Numbered from the stretch's first letter, positions 1-11,744 are shown. The stretch is 64,000 bases of DNA from Boswellia sacra (GCA_013180625.2 SNVD02007070.1:62001-126000), one strand, 5' to 3'. Program-made: numbers and translations. Notes: generated by a model not told the origin, from the sequence alone.

Positions 1-1
1 T

Positions 2-2143
2 CAATGTGAAAATGAAGTGCAAAGGATGATATATCTTCAGACTATCGCTAATCAGATGCCAGATGCATTTACTGATACAGCCAAGATAACAAAATCACAT
101 ATACATGCTGCAAATACACCAGCTCGAATTGAGATTCCTGTTGAGCAAACCCCTAAAGCAACAATGAATAATCAAACTGTTGCACGCCAGAAGCGTGGCA
201 GACCCCTTGGATCAAAAGATGCTATCCCTCGAAAAAGAAAATTGATTAATAATGGTCCTGATATAAATAATGATCGAGCTAAAGAATCCACATTCTCTGA
301 TTTGTCTCTTGAAATGACAAATGTTCCTAAAGAGACACCTGCCACTGAAGAGGCACAAATTGTTGATGAAATGCATGTTCCTGAAGTAACAGCTGAATTT
401 AAAAATGAGGAAATTTCTATTAATTATGCTTATACTAGAGAAATGTGGAAACGTGATGAAATTGTCATTTACGATGTATTTTCATTTGCAGTAGCCACGA
501 ATATTATGAATGATGACTTTGAACCACACACAGTGGATGAATGTAGACAAAGGCATGACTGGCCTAAATGGAAAGAAGCAATTCAAACAGAATTATCTTC
601 TCTGGCCAAACGTGAAGTCTTTGGACCTGTAGTCCAAACGCCTAAAGATGTCAAACCCGTTGGATATAAATGGGTATTTACTAGAAAACGAAATGAGAAT
701 AATGAGATTGCTAGGTATAAAGCCCGGCTAGTAGCTCAAGGTTTTTCTCAGAGACCGGGTATTGATTTTGATGAAACTTATGCTCCAGTAATGGATATTA
801 TCACTTTTAGATATTTGATCAGTTTGGCAGTTTCGGAAAAACTTCACATGCGCCTTATGGATGTGGTAACTGCTTACTTGTATGGTAAATTAGATTCTGA
901 TATATATATGAAACTCCCTGAAGGATTTAAATTGCCTGAAGCAATTAAAACACAACCAAGGAGTATGTATTCACTTAAGTTGCAGAGGTCCTTATATGGA
1001 TTGAAACAATCTGGGAGAATGTGGTACAATCGTCTTAGTGAATACTTGATTAAAGAAGGGTACATTAATGATCCCATATGCCCTTGTGTGTTTATAAAAA
1101 GATCAGAATCTGGTTTTGCTATTATAGCAGTATATGTTGATGACATGAATTTAATTGGAACCCCTGAAGAAATCCAAAATGCGGCTGAATATTTGATGAG
1201 AGAATTTGAAATGAAAGATTTAGGAAAAACGAAATATTGTCTCGGCCTGCAGATCGAGCATAACTCTGACGGTATATTTATTTACCAATCAGCATATACA
1301 GAAAAGCTTTTGAAACGGTTTAATATGGATAAGGCTCATCCATTGAGTACCCCAATGGTTGTTAGATCTCTTGATCCTAAAAGGGATCCATTCCGTCCTA
1401 AAGAGGATGACGAACAGTTACTTGATCCTGAAGTACCATATTTGAACGCTATAGGTGCATTAATGTATTTAGTACAATGTACTAGACCTGATATTGCATT
1501 TGCAGTTAATTTATTAGCAAGGTTTAGTTCCGCACCCACTAGACGGCATTGGAACGAGATCAAACATATTTTTCGTTATCTTCAAGGAACTATTGATCTG
1601 GGATTATTTTTCCCATATGAGCCTTCTGAAAATCCTGGATTGGTTGGATATGCTGATGCTGGTTATTTATCTGATCCTCATAAAGCTCGATCACAAACTG
1701 GATATGTTTTCACTTATAATGGGACCGCAATTTCATGGCGATCTACTAAACAGAGTTTGGTTGCTACTTCTTCTAACCACTCTGAAATACTTGCATTACA
1801 TGAGGCCAGCCGAGAGTGTATATGGTTACGTTCTGTTATTCAACACATCCAGAATTCGTGTGAATTATCTCCCACTATAAATCTTCCAACAATCATATAT
1901 GAAGATAATGCAGCATGTATTGCTCAAGTCCGAGGAGGATATATTAAAGGAGACAGAACAAAGCACATTTCACCGAAGTTCTTCTACACGCATGAACTTC
2001 AAGAAAGTCAAAAGATCGATGTGAAGCAGATACGTTCAAATGACAATCTTGCAGATTTGTTCACTAAAACTTTACCAACATCAACATTTGAGAAGTTAGT
2101 ATACAAAATTGGTATGCGGCAGCCCAACAAGCAATCAATTTGA
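2..2143 (+). CDS. Ty1/copia polyprotein, 3' part (integrase tail, reverse transcriptase, RNase H)
   Basis: The frame is open from the left edge to the stop at 2141-2143; the first Met is at 17. Numbered from that Met (708 residues), the first ~150 residues are a low-complexity linker after the integrase, with a basic KRGRPLGSKD patch. Reverse transcriptase follows: YKWVFTRKR, ARLVAQGFSQRPGIDFDETYAPV, and the catalytic YVDD at residues 373-376. RNase H has GYADAGYLSDPHKARSQTGY, SEILALHEA and the TKHISPKFF end typical of copia. Copia pol normally runs on from gag and protease, which lie outside the window. No stop or frameshift is visible in 2.1 kb, unlike the second copia element here. SNHSEILAL replaces the usual S-TEAEY RNase H motif, but the acidic residue is kept. 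A 3' LTR follows at 2386. The family is certain; I do not assign a lineage. Confidence 0.93.
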   Translation, partial: QCENEVQRMIYLQTIANQMPDAFTDTAKITKSHIHAANTPARIEIPVEQTPKATMNNQTVARQKRGRPLGSKDAIPRKRKLINNGPDINNDRAKESTFSDLSLEMTNVPKETPATEEAQIVDEMHVPEVTAEFKNEEISINYAYTREMWKRDEIVIYDVFSFAVATNIMNDDFEPHTVDECRQRHDWPKWKEAIQTELSSLAKREVFGPVVQTPKDVKPVGYKWVFTRKRNENNEIARYKARLVAQGFSQRPGIDFDETYAPVMDIITFRYLISLAVSEKLHMRLMDVVTAYLYGKLDSDIYMKLPEGFKLPEAIKTQPRSMYSLKLQRSLYGLKQSGRMWYNRLSEYLIKEGYINDPICPCVFIKRSESGFAIIAVYVDDMNLIGTPEEIQNAAEYLMREFEMKDLGKTKYCLGLQIEHNSDGIFIYQSAYTEKLLKRFNMDKAHPLSTPMVVRSLDPKRDPFRPKEDDEQLLDPEVPYLNAIGALMYLVQCTRPDIAFAVNLLARFSSAPTRRHWNEIKHIFRYLQGTIDLGLFFPYEPSENPGLVGYADAGYLSDPHKARSQTGYVFTYNGTAISWRSTKQSLVATSSNHSEILALHEASRECIWLRSVIQHIQNSCELSPTINLPTIIYEDNAACIAQVRGGYIKGDRTKHISPKFFYTHELQESQKIDVKQIRSNDNLADLFTKTLPTSTFEKLVYKIGMRQPNKQSI

Positions 2144-2376
2144 CAAGAGATCTTCTGCCATGATCAGGGGAAGCATTGTGGACACGTGTACTGTACTCTT
2201 TTTTCCTTCGATCGGGTTTTGTCCCACTGGGTTTTCCCGACAAGGTTTTTAATGAGGCAGTAAAACACGTTCAACACCACTTCATAATTTGTTGTATAAT
2301 TGTATTTCTTTATTTTGGTTTTTATCCCATTGGGTTTTTCCTTAGTAAAGTCAAATACAATTAAGTGGTAGAATCC

Positions 2377-2385
2377 AAGGGGAAG
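2377..2385 (+). other. Polypurine tract of the first copia element
   Basis: AAGGGGAAG lies immediately 5' of the TGTTATAAAATG that begins the LTR. This is the expected site for plus-strand priming. Confidence 0.75.
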
Positions 2386-2420
2386 TGTTATAAAATGTTA
2401 TAAAATGTAAGTGGATTTAC

Positions 2421-2520
2421 TACCACTTGGATATTAGTGGAGTTACCACTTGGATATTAGTGGAGTTACCACTTGGATATTAGTGGAGTTACCACTTGCA
2501 TGTTAGTGGAGTTACCACTT
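2421..2520 (+). repeat. 23-bp tandem repeat in the copia U3 region
   Basis: Four full units and the start of a fifth have a strict 23-bp period: CCACT begins at 2423, 2446, 2469, 2492 and 2515. The core CCACTTGGATATTAGTGG is an imperfect palindrome with CCACT/AGTGG arms. The fourth unit is a variant (TTGCATGTTAG). The block sits about 80-180 bp upstream of the LTR TATA box, where repeated enhancer boxes occur in other copia LTRs such as Tnt1. Confidence 0.85.
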
Positions 2521-2597
2521 ATGTGTGTGTGCTCATGTGAGAAATATGTTTTTATTTTAATTAGGTACAATTACATTAATGGCCATTCATACTTCTC

Positions 2598-2605
2598 TAT
2601 AAATA
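2598..2605 (+). promoter_or_regulatory. TATA box of the first copia LTR
   Basis: TATAAATA is followed by GGCATCCAAC and an A-rich stretch. It is about 78 bp downstream of the tandem repeats and is the probable core promoter of this LTR. Confidence 0.6.
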
Positions 2606-2761
2606 GGCATCCAACATTTTAATGTATAGATGAAGAATAATAGAGAAAGGAAATCCTCTCATTTCTCCTTCTTTCTTCTTTCTTTATTTCTACCATTATT
2701 TTGCTTTGCATTCTAGGAGTAATTCACATTTCCTTCACCTCATTTTGTTACTTATATTACA

Positions 2762-4526
2762 ATAAGTAACCTTCATTAAACCACTTATACCAATCCATAC
2801 TTTTATTCACTTAATTTATAAAAACAATAACGATATATTACTCATAGTTTCAAAAGATGGATATGATAATTTGGAGTGATCTAAAACTAAAAACTCAAAA
2901 GACTTTGGCAATAGAGGAACATAGAGAGCTTGTCGGGACTTAGCCAAGGATAATGTTTTCTATATTATATTCTGCACCGTCCAAGGCGACATATGAAGAA
3001 AGTGTTTTTGTCAAATGATAATTTATAGGATCATGAGGTTAGACGCATAGAAAACTAATAATTTAAACACTCCTTATTTCATAGAAATTTTATAATTAAA
3101 ATATGATACATAAGCAAGAGATATACAATAATAATAATAAACCTCTTAACAATGAAGTTCTATAAAAATAAAACTATCGTGGATGGACCCAGCTCTTTTT
3201 TTCCTAATAAGTTCACTCATTATCTTCGACGGTAAAAGCTACTTCATAATTCTATCTTTGTTTACACATAAATAATGGATTATACAAAGCATAAAATAGA
3301 ATATCTCATGAAAGAGATCCAGAGATATTCCACACTGCAAAAAGGAGAGACAAAATATTGATCGAGAAATTAACAAATTTAGAAGACAAGATGATTTTTG
3401 TAAAATAACTAAACATAAAGACAAAATTAGCAGATTGGATTAAAGAACAAAAAGCAATAATATCATAAAGGGCCAAGTTCCACATTCTTCCAAGCATGGG
3501 AGCCACTGTGATAGATCATAGTGGGATCAAAATAGAGGATTGAGGCATGGAGAAGTCACAACCAATGTCTTCTCTTAATGATGGAAAAATGTTATCATTA
3601 AGGTTTTCTTTTAGGTGGGGCTAAAAAATCAATAAGAGAATGAACTTCTTACCTGTTTATACAACTTCTTTCGGTCCATTAATTTGTGATAGAATCAGAA
3701 TTTGACAAGGATGATATACTTATAGCAAGAATGTGGCTTCAATTGATGTGCTGGCCATTATCATAATCATAATAAAATGGTTCTTTTCCCTTTTCCTTTT
3801 CATGGTGAATTTTTTATGTGAAGCTCTTTGATTGAGTTTTATGTGGCTAGAATTAATTATAAAAATGAATTTATCAATTCTAATTTCATGGTGAGTTTTC
3901 CATGTGTGGCCCTTTGACTGAATTGCAATTTGGGTGAAATTCTCATTAAATTAACTTATTTAGAGTTGAGCAAAGAAAGTTTCCCAATTCACTCATGCTC
4001 TAAAACTTCTAACATGCATATGAAATTAGACAAAGTAAAACATACTATTGCAGATAGATCATGGATCTGTGGTTTTTCAACCTTTGTTTATTTAAAAAAA
4101 TTATATATATAACACATAATCGGAAATTAAAAGGAAAGAAAAATAAATATGTTGTTCATATTTTTACATTTAGGTTTATTTCGATTTAATATTAATAAAA
4201 ATTACTTTATTATTGTAGAAATGAGAATCTTCATTTGTAATCACATAAAGCACGTCTTACTTATGTGCTTCATAATAATACTGGCTGCTTTGTTTCTAAT
4301 CAACAAAAAAAAACAAGAAGACGAAAGTTCCTGCTGCCTACCTAAATAGCAACAAGTCTCTCTAAGGGGCTAGGTGAAGTGACCCAACCATATATGTTCA
4401 TTTGAAAAAGAATTTGTGCCCTTTCTCTCAGGTTCGCCCTAGCTTAGCTATGATTTGATGGCTTCAACTATCACATATGAACTTATTTCTTCATGCCCAG
4501 AATTATTCTCGGTTTGCTAAATGGCA

Positions 4527-4566
<40 letters not shown>

Positions 4567-5521
4567 CAAAAAGATAAACATACTATTGACTGGAAATAAG
4601 AATAAAAGTTCCAACCATCATGAACATACTATTGAGAAAATATTATTCCACGCAATAGGTAGGCACGCATGCCTTTCCCTTCTACTAGTTTATTAAATCT
4701 CTTGTGATAAGACGCATAGAACTTAATTGTAAGAAATTCTCACTAAAGGTAATTAACTATTTGGCTATTCCTGTTTGCACCGGTATCTAGTAGAATTTTA
4801 CGCTCTAGGTTTTCGATATATATGAATTAAGATCCTTTATTTACCCAATTTATATATATGATATGCATAATAGCTGATTGAGCTACCAACATTCAATGTA
4901 GACATCTCGATTAACTTATATTCTAATAACTCCGGTCATACTATACACTCAAAAATTTGTGGAGTACCTTTTCCTTGTATTAATAAATTTAGAAACTTAA
5001 TTAATTTCAAACTACGATTAAAAAAAATATATAATGAATTGAAACTTAGTTTATTGGTATATTTAGTTATGCTTTAACCTAACAGTAAAGGAGGTTGAGA
5101 GAGAATTTTCAGAAAATAAACAAATAAAAGTAAAAATTTACGCAATGATTCTTCTGAGTGGCTTTGACAACTTTCCCTTTGTTGCGTGCTCTAAATGGTT
5201 GGAAAAAAAAAAGTTAAAAAAAAAAAAACAAATCGCATTTACCAGAAAACCAATGTTGACATGAGCCTAATTTTATATCAAGCTCTTTTCATTTTGTGCC
5301 ACAACTTTAATTGGCACAATCGAAAAAGAAGATGAAATGAAATGATATATAAGAAAACAAAATAGATGATTTGAAGCTAACCCTTCTACCAGTTACTTAG
5401 ACTGTTAAGAAATTAATTTAGGACTTAATAATAGATAATATGGCATTAAAAAAATTATATGGAAATTTCAGAAGACCTATATAAGACCCTTGAAGGGAAT
5501 CAGATCCTACAAATCATTATG
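2762..5521. other. Non-genic AT-rich stretch
   Basis: I see no gene, LTR pair or TIR pair here. The stretch holds only short random frames and an (AT)n microsatellite at 4530-4564. Around 3471-3580 there is weak resemblance to 11178-11277 (a shared TTCCACATTCT and a GCATGG-A-AAG-C motif before CCAATG), possibly an old degenerate repeat. Confidence 0.5.
4530..4564. repeat. (AT)n microsatellite
   Basis: About 17 uninterrupted AT dinucleotides. Confidence 0.95.
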
Positions 5522-5526
5522 CTTAT

Positions 5527-6089
5527 TGTTGGTGTTTGGCTCATATGAAAACAAAATGGAAGAGATCCCACATTGGTTAAGTAGCAAAGTGTGGGTCTCA
5601 TGTGGGCTTATAAATAAAACCATGTGAGAGATGTTTAAGTGTCCCATTTGAAATATCATTCCACCCCCTATATTTGTAAGGTCTCACTAATAAGATCTCA
5701 TAGTTTAAGGGCCTTTCAGTAAGGACCTTAAAGTTTGTAATATTTGCTTTTCTCTCTTTGTTTTGGGTATTTGTAGTATTGCCCAATTGTTTTGGTAATT
5801 ATAGTTTGGCCCAACTATTTGGGTAATTGCAGTTTGACCCAATAGTTGTGGCATTTGTATTGTGGCCCAAAAGTTTGTAATTCTATTTGAAGATAGTGGA
5901 AAATTTCTTCAGCAGCGCCCGAGGACGTAGGTACTAATACCGAACCTCGTTAAATCCTGGTGTGTATTCTATTTTTGCATTGTGGTTGATTGGTTGCCTC
6001 TTTAGTTGCTATTATATTCAAATTTGGCATAGTTGTGATTGTGCATTTTGGGTTGTTCGGTTGGTTATCACTTCCGCTTGTGCGTAACA
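5527..6089 (+). repeat. 5' LTR of the complete copia element
   Basis: It begins TGTTGGTGTTTGG and ends GTGCGTAACA, with TGTT/AACA inverted ends. A TATA-like TTATAAATA lies at 5608-5616. Downstream is a run of diverged direct repeats of the type GTAATT-NAGTTTG-CCCAA (about 5775-5875), repeated three to four times. Confidence 0.93.
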
Positions 6090-6091
6090 AT

Positions 6092-6104
6092 TGGTATCAG
6101 AGCC
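6092..6104 (+). other. Primer-binding site (tRNA-iMet)
   Basis: TGGTATCAGAGCC is the complement of the 3' end of initiator methionine tRNA, the usual primer of plant LTR elements. It is not a tRNA gene. Confidence 0.9.
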
Positions 6105-6255
6105 GAAGGTTTTGGGTAGTTAGTGGCTATTTCATTGAAGCACTTACTACTGTTCTGGGCTATTGATTTTGGATTGCTAGTTATTGAATATAATAGTTTG
6201 TTTGGAGCTTGGTTATTGGTGATTTGTGTATCGAGCTTATTTGTGAGAGGTAGTA

Positions 6256-7090
6256 ATGGCTTCATCGTCTACTGTATCTGAGAAGACAGTGACTGTGACA
6301 AATGCAAAAATAGATGTTGAAAAATTTGATGGCCGAAATAATTTCGGCTTATGGTAGAGTGAGGTGCTGGACGGGTTGTATCAGCAGGATTTGGATATTG
6401 TTCTGGAAGAAACAAAACCAGAAGATATCAGTGCAAGAGATTGGGACAGGCTTAATATAAAAGCTTGTGGGTTGATTCGCTCTTGCTTATGTAGAGAACA
6501 AAAGTATCCGTTCACTAAGGAGACATCTGCAAGCAAACTGTGGAAGGCGCTGGAAAACAAATATATGAAGAAAAGCAATGAGAATCGGCTGTACCTATTG
6601 AAGAGATTGTTCCATCTCCAGTTGAAACCAGGTACGAGCATCAGTTCTCATATTGATGAGTTTAATAAGTTAATTGCTGATTTGTTAAACTTAGATGAAA
6701 CCTTCAAAGATGAAATTAAGGCTATGCTATTGATTGGCTCACTTCCGGATGAATTAGATCATTTATGCATTACTCTTATCCATGGGAAAGATAAACTGTC
6801 TTTTGAAGAAGTTTGTTCTGCTTTGTTGAATTATGAAATTCGTAAGAAAGATCAAAGGGAACATAGAGATGAGTCAGTAGATGCATTGACAGTGAGGGGG
6901 CGTAGTCATAGTAGGAAACCAGGAAAAAGGGGAAAATCTTGGTCGAGGGGTAGATTAGAAAAGATGAGTGTGCCTTTTGTCGTGAGAAAAGGCATTGGAA
7001 GAAAGATTGTCCTAAGTTGAAAAAGAAAGAAAAGGGCAAGACTGTTTCTGATGCATGTGTTGTTGAGCGTGAGGATGATAGTGATTCAGA
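6256..7090 (+). pseudogene. Broken copia gag
   Basis: The ATG at 6256 opens MASSSTVSEKT, followed by the copia gag start KFDGRNNFGLW. A TAG at 6355-6357 interrupts it where other elements usually have Gln, a C-to-T change. The frame then runs to 7020 through the UBN2-type gag core (about 6364-6880) and a basic linker. The CX2CX4HX4C zinc knuckle (CAFCREKGHWKKDC, about 6970-7012) is in another frame, so a small indel lies near 6950-6965. Gag would form the particle shell and bind element RNA; this copy cannot make a full-length protein. Confidence 0.88.
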
Positions 7091-10000
7091 TATATGTCTA
7101 GTTGGTCATCCATCCACTTCTGTTTCTGATGAGTGGATTATGGATTCGGGTTGTACTTATCATATGTGTCCACATCGGGATTGGTTCTTTTAGTTTGAAC
7201 AGCTTGATTGTGGAGTTGTGTATATGGGCAATGATGATATTTGCCATACCGCTGGGATAGGTTCGATCTGATTGAGGAATCATGATGGACTGACTAGAGT
7301 TCTGACAAATGTTCGGTATGTACCGAAGTTGAAAAGAATCTCATCTCTTTGGGAGCCTTGGAATCTAAAGGCTGTGGTATATCTATTCGAGATGGTATTC
7401 TGAGGGTCACTTCAGGCGCTCTTGTGGTATTGAAAGGCACTAGGAGAAACAACTTGTATTACTATAATGGTAGTACGGTTACTGGATCAGCGGCTACGGT
7501 TTCTGATAATGATACAGATTCAGAGATCACGAGATTGTGGCATATGCGTTTGGGACATGCAGGTGAGAAAGCCTTATTCAGTTTAGTGAAAAGAGGCTTA
7601 TTGAAAGGTGCGAAGACCTGCAAGCTGGATTTTTGTGAGCATTGTGTTCTGGGAAAGCAGAAGAGAGTGAAATTTGGCACCGCTATTCATAATACCAAGG
7701 GTATTCTTGATTATGTTCACTCAGATGTGTGGGGACCTACCAAAACAGCATCGATGGGAGGTAGGCACTACTTTGTTACTTTTGTTGATGACTTTTCCAG
7801 AAGAACTTGGGTGTACTGTTTGAAATCAAAAGATGATGTACTTCGTGTTTTCCTTAAATGAAAAAAGATGATTGAGACACAGACTGGCAAGAAGATCAAG
7901 CATCTCAGAACAGATAATGGTGGTGAGTATTGCAGTGATCAGTTTTTGAAATTGTGTCAAGATGAAGGTATTGTACGTCATTTTACTGTTAGAGGTACAC
8001 CGCAGCAGAATGGGGTGGCAGAACGCATGAACCGGACATTGTTGGAGAAAGTTCGGTGTATGTTGAATGTTGTGTTAGACAAAGAATTTTGGGCTGAGGC
8101 TGTGACTTATGCGTGTCATCTCATTAATTGTCTACCATCAGCTGCTATTGGTGATAGAACTCCATTGGAGGTATGGTCTAGATAACCTATTTCTGATTAT
8201 GATTCTTTACATGTTTTTGGTTCTACTGCATATTATCATGTGAAAGAATCTAAGTTGGATCCTAGAGCCAAGAAAGCGATTTTCTTGGGATTTTCTTTAG
8301 GAGTGAAAGGATATCGTTTATGGTGTCCTAGTTCGAGGAAGATTATATCCAGCAGAGATGTGACATTTGATGAGTCTTCAATGTTGAAGAAATCAGAAAA
8401 CCAAACAAAGGTGAATGGTACTCCACAGCAGGTGGAGCATACTCAGCAGCAGGTGGAGTTTGAAACAACGACATTGAACCCAGTTAGATCTGTTGAGACA
8501 GATGTTGATACTCCTGTGACAGAGGAGGATTTGGGAGATGATGGTGACGGTTCTACTCAGGAACCTCGACAGCAACAAGAATCTATTGCAGTTAATAGGC
8601 CAAGATGTGAGATTCGCAGACCTGCTCGATTTGCTAATATGGTGGCCTATACACTTCCAATTGTAGATGCTGATGTTCCTTCCACTTATAGAGAGGCAGT
8701 CAGATATTCTGAAGTTGATCAGTGGAAGACAGCTATGAGCGAAGAGATGCAGTCTCTTCAAAAGAATGAAACTTGGGAGCTAGCTCAACTACCGAAGGGT
8801 AAAAAAGTAATTTGGTGCAAATGGGTATATGCAAAGAAAGATGGATTTCCTGACAAGAATGACGTCCGCTACAGGCAAGGTTGGTGGCTAAAGGCTACGC
8901 TCAGAGGGAAGGAATTGACTACAATGAGGTATTTTCTCCAGTTGTGAAACATTCTTCCATTAGAATTTTGTTGGCCTTGGTAGCTCAGATGAATATGGAA
9001 CTAGTTCAATTGGATGTAAAAACTGCATTTTTACATGGTGACTTGGAAGAGGAAATCTATATGACTCAGCCAGAGGGATTCAAAGTTGCTGGTAAGGAAA
9101 ATTTGGTTTACAAACTGAAAAGATCGCTTTATGGTTTGAAGCAATCTCCCAGACAGTGGTACAAGCGATTTGATCGGTTTATGATGGTCAGAGGTACACA
9201 AGAAGCAAATTTGATAATTGTGTGTATTTTCGGAGGCTACATGATGGTTCTTTCATTTATCTACTCTTGTATGTTGATGATATGTTGATAGCTTCGACGG
9301 ATGTCGAAGAAATTACAAAGTTGAAGACTCAGTTGAATCGAGAGTTTGAGATGAAAGATTTGGGTGAAGCTAAGAAGATACTAGGCATGGAGATTAGCAG
9401 AGATAGAGGGAGAAGCAAGATTTGTTTGACTCAGAAGCAGTATCTAAAGAAGGTATTACAACGGTTTGGCATTACAGAGCAGTCAAAACCTGTAAGTACC
9501 CCACTTGCTCCTCATATGAAACTCAGTGTATCTTTATCTCCTAGTACATATGAGGAACGAGAGTATATGTCTCGAGTTCCGTATGCTAATGCAGTTGGTA
9601 GCCTGATGTATGCTATGGTGTGTACGAGACCCGACATTTCACATGCAGTTGGAATTGTAAGCAGGTATATGCATGATCCTGGTAAAGGACATTGGCAAGC
9701 AGTGAAATGGATTCTACGGTATTTGTTGAGAACCGTGGATGTTGGCTTAGTCTTTGAGAGAGATAATACATGTGGTCAGTATGCTATTGGTTATGTTGAT
9801 TCAGATTATGCTGGTGATTTGGATAAACGTCGGTCGACAACCGGTTATGTGTTTACTCTTGCAAGAGCACCAGTAAGTTGGAAGTCTACTTTACAGTCTA
9901 CAGTGGCTTTGTCTACTACGGAGGCAGAGTATATGGCTATGACAGAGGCTGTAAAGGAAGCTATTTGGTTACAGGGATTGCTGGATGAATTGGGAATTGG

Positions 10001-10247
10001 GCAGAAGAAGATTAGTCTTTATTCTGACAGTCAGAGTGCTATCCACTTAGCTAAGAATCCAGTGTTCCATGTTCGTACGAAGCATATTGATGTTCAGTAT
10101 CATTTTGTGCGAGAAATCATTGATGAAGGAAGAATCTTACTTCAGAAGATTGAGACTGCCGAGAATCCCGCAGACATGTTGACTAAGGTTGTGACAGCGA
10201 TCAAGTTCAGTCATTGTTTGGACTTGATCAACATTGTACCTATTTGA
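7091..10247 (+). pseudogene. Broken copia pol (protease, integrase, reverse transcriptase, RNase H)
   Basis: Protease is seen as WIMDSGCTYHM at about 7137-7170. In-frame stops are TAG 7191-7193, TGA 7269-7271 (a CGA-to-TGA type change), TGA 7859-7861 (TGG to TGA) and TAA 8183-8185. Single-base indels shift the frame near 7335, near 8873 (before the RLVAKGYAQREGIDYNEV motif) and near 9185-9215. The GAG-pre-integrase HMRLGHAGEKA is at about 7540. The integrase core DVWGPTK...FVDDFSRRTWVY and TDNGGEY is at about 7725-7930. The reverse-transcriptase YVDD is near 9275, and RNase H ends [10 protein letters not shown] before the stop at 10247. All domains are recognisable, so decay is by point changes rather than deletion. 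Confidence 0.92.
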
Positions 10248-10337
10248 CTGCGCCATTGGGCGCATTTGGAGGCGTTACAGTTGTGATAGAGAATATGGGA
10301 AAAAGAAGAAGTTTTGTGGTGGGTCGGCATATTCGCC

Positions 10338-10347
10338 AAGGTGGAGA
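10338..10347 (+). other. Polypurine tract of the complete copia element
   Basis: AAGGTGGAGA lies just before the 3' LTR start at 10350, in the expected plus-strand priming position. Confidence 0.65.
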
Positions 10348-10349
10348 TT

Positions 10350-10912
10350 TGTTGGTGTTTGGCTCATATGAAAACAAAGTGGGAGAGATCCCACATTGGT
10401 TAAGTAGCAAAGTGTGGGTCTCATGTGGGCTTATAAATAAAACCATGTGAGAGATGTTTAAGTGTCCCATTTGAAATATCATTCCACCCCCTATATTTGT
10501 AAGGTCTCACTAATAAGACCTCATAGTTTAAGGGCCTTTCAGTAAGGACCTTAAAGTTTGTAATATTTGCTTTTCTCCCTTTGTTTTGGGTATTTGTAGT
10601 ATTGCCCAATTGTTTGGGTAATTATAGTTTGGCCCAACTATTTGGGTAATTGCAGTTTGACCCAATAGTTGTGGCATTTGTATTGTGGCCCAAAAGTTTG
10701 TAATTCTCTTTGAAGATAGTGGAAAGTTTCTTCAGCAGCGCCCGAGGACGTAGGTACTAATACCGAACCTCGTTAAATCCTGGTGTGTATTCTATTTTTG
10801 CATTGTGGTTGATTGGTTACCTCTTTAGTTGCTATTATATTCAAATTTGACATAGTTGTGGTTGTGCATAATATTTTTTTTGGTTGGTTATCACTTCCGC
10901 TTGTGCGTAACA
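10350..10912 (+). repeat. 3' LTR of the complete copia element
   Basis: It matches 5527-6089 over its full 563 bp with about ten scattered substitutions and one patch near 10869-10885 where the 5' copy has TTTTGGGTTGTTC. It is followed by the CTTAT target duplication. Confidence 0.93.
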
Positions 10913-10917
10913 CTTAT

Positions 10918-11744
10918 ATGGTTTAAGAAATCAATATCATTTCTTTTCACTTAAATTAATTATCATACGATGTGTTCAATACAAATACATTTGGGCATAA
11001 AGTGTAGGAAATTTGGTAACCGATAAATTAATTAATAATTTATAATACAAAATAATTAATGAGCAAAAATTTGTTAGCAAATTAATAGCCAGGTTAATAT
11101 TTAATCTGTTGACTGACGTGCATCCACATATGGGATGTAGAAGAAGTGATGGTGATGAATGTCTCAAGGAAAAGCTTGTTCCACATTCTGCCAGGAATCT
11201 ATGCAAGGAAGAGCATAATGGAGCATAATGGAGCATAATTAAATTGGGCATGGAAAAGCCAGAGCCAATGCTTTTTTCTTTGTGTGTGTGGATGAACGGC
11301 TGTATTCATGAATATTGAAATCGATGATGATCATGAATGGAGGTGACGTTATATTTTCTTTTTATATAGCTAGCTAGAGCCTGTCCTTTTTCGTTGACAT
11401 GATATGTGAAAAGCTTGTGATATGAAAAGAGACCATGAAAAGAATTTTTGACAAACGGCCATGACCGTCCCATATTTTAACCCAACTTTTATGCTCTATA
11501 AAATATTAAAAATCTAACTAAATATTTGATGATATTGAAATTAAGAATATAAAGCCACATTCTTTCCGAGTAACAACATAGATTTTCAGCAAAGTTCCTC
11601 ACTTCCAAATTTTCTCAATTTTAATTTTCTCTCTTTCAAAAATCATAATAAGTTAAAAACAAACAAAATTATTCAGTTAGTTTTAATTATTAGGTTATTG
11701 TAAAAAAAATTATAAGAAACTTTGAAAAATAATCACGTTCTAAA
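10918..11744. other. Non-genic spacer between the copia element and the tandem duplication
   Basis: No gene is seen. The 10-bp unit GAGCATAATG occurs three times in tandem at 11211-11240. The rest is AT-rich and unstructured. Confidence 0.5.

Larger units (their letters stand above)
2386..2761 (+). repeat. 3' LTR of the first copia element
   Basis: It starts TGTTATAAAATG directly after the polypurine tract and probably ends TATATTACA near 2761, giving about 376 bp. The left end is firm. The right end is inferred from the TG...CA rule, because the 5' LTR is outside the window and cannot be compared. It contains a 23-bp tandem repeat block, a TATA box at 2598-2605, and pyrimidine-rich sequence around 2656-2690 as expected for R/U5. 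Confidence 0.75.
5527..10912 (+). mobile_element. Complete Ty1/copia LTR retrotransposon (Tork/Tnt1-like), coding-dead
   Basis: The two LTRs are 563 bp each (5527-6089 and 10350-10912). The 5-bp target duplication CTTAT is perfect (5522-5526 and 10913-10917). A tRNA-iMet primer site lies 2 bp after the 5' LTR, and a purine tract precedes the 3' LTR. Total length is 5386 bp. Domain order is gag with zinc knuckle, protease, integrase, reverse transcriptase, RNase H, which is copia order. The LTRs differ at about ten scattered sites plus one divergent patch near the 3' end, roughly 2% or a little more, so the insertion is moderately old. Reading frames carry at least five nonsense codons and several single-base indels, so the copy cannot be autonomous. 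The Tork/Tnt1-like assignment rests on the SLGVKGYRLWCPSSRKII region and is my judgement. Confidence 0.95.

Noticed and set aside
3239..3580. Overlapping minus-strand frames before the complete copia element
   Set aside because: Low-complexity hydrophobic translations of AT-rich DNA; no gene structure.
6092..6104. tRNA-like matches next to the LTRs (also 46020-46033)
   Set aside because: They match only the 3' end of tRNA-iMet and sit exactly at primer-binding sites; no cloverleaf is present.
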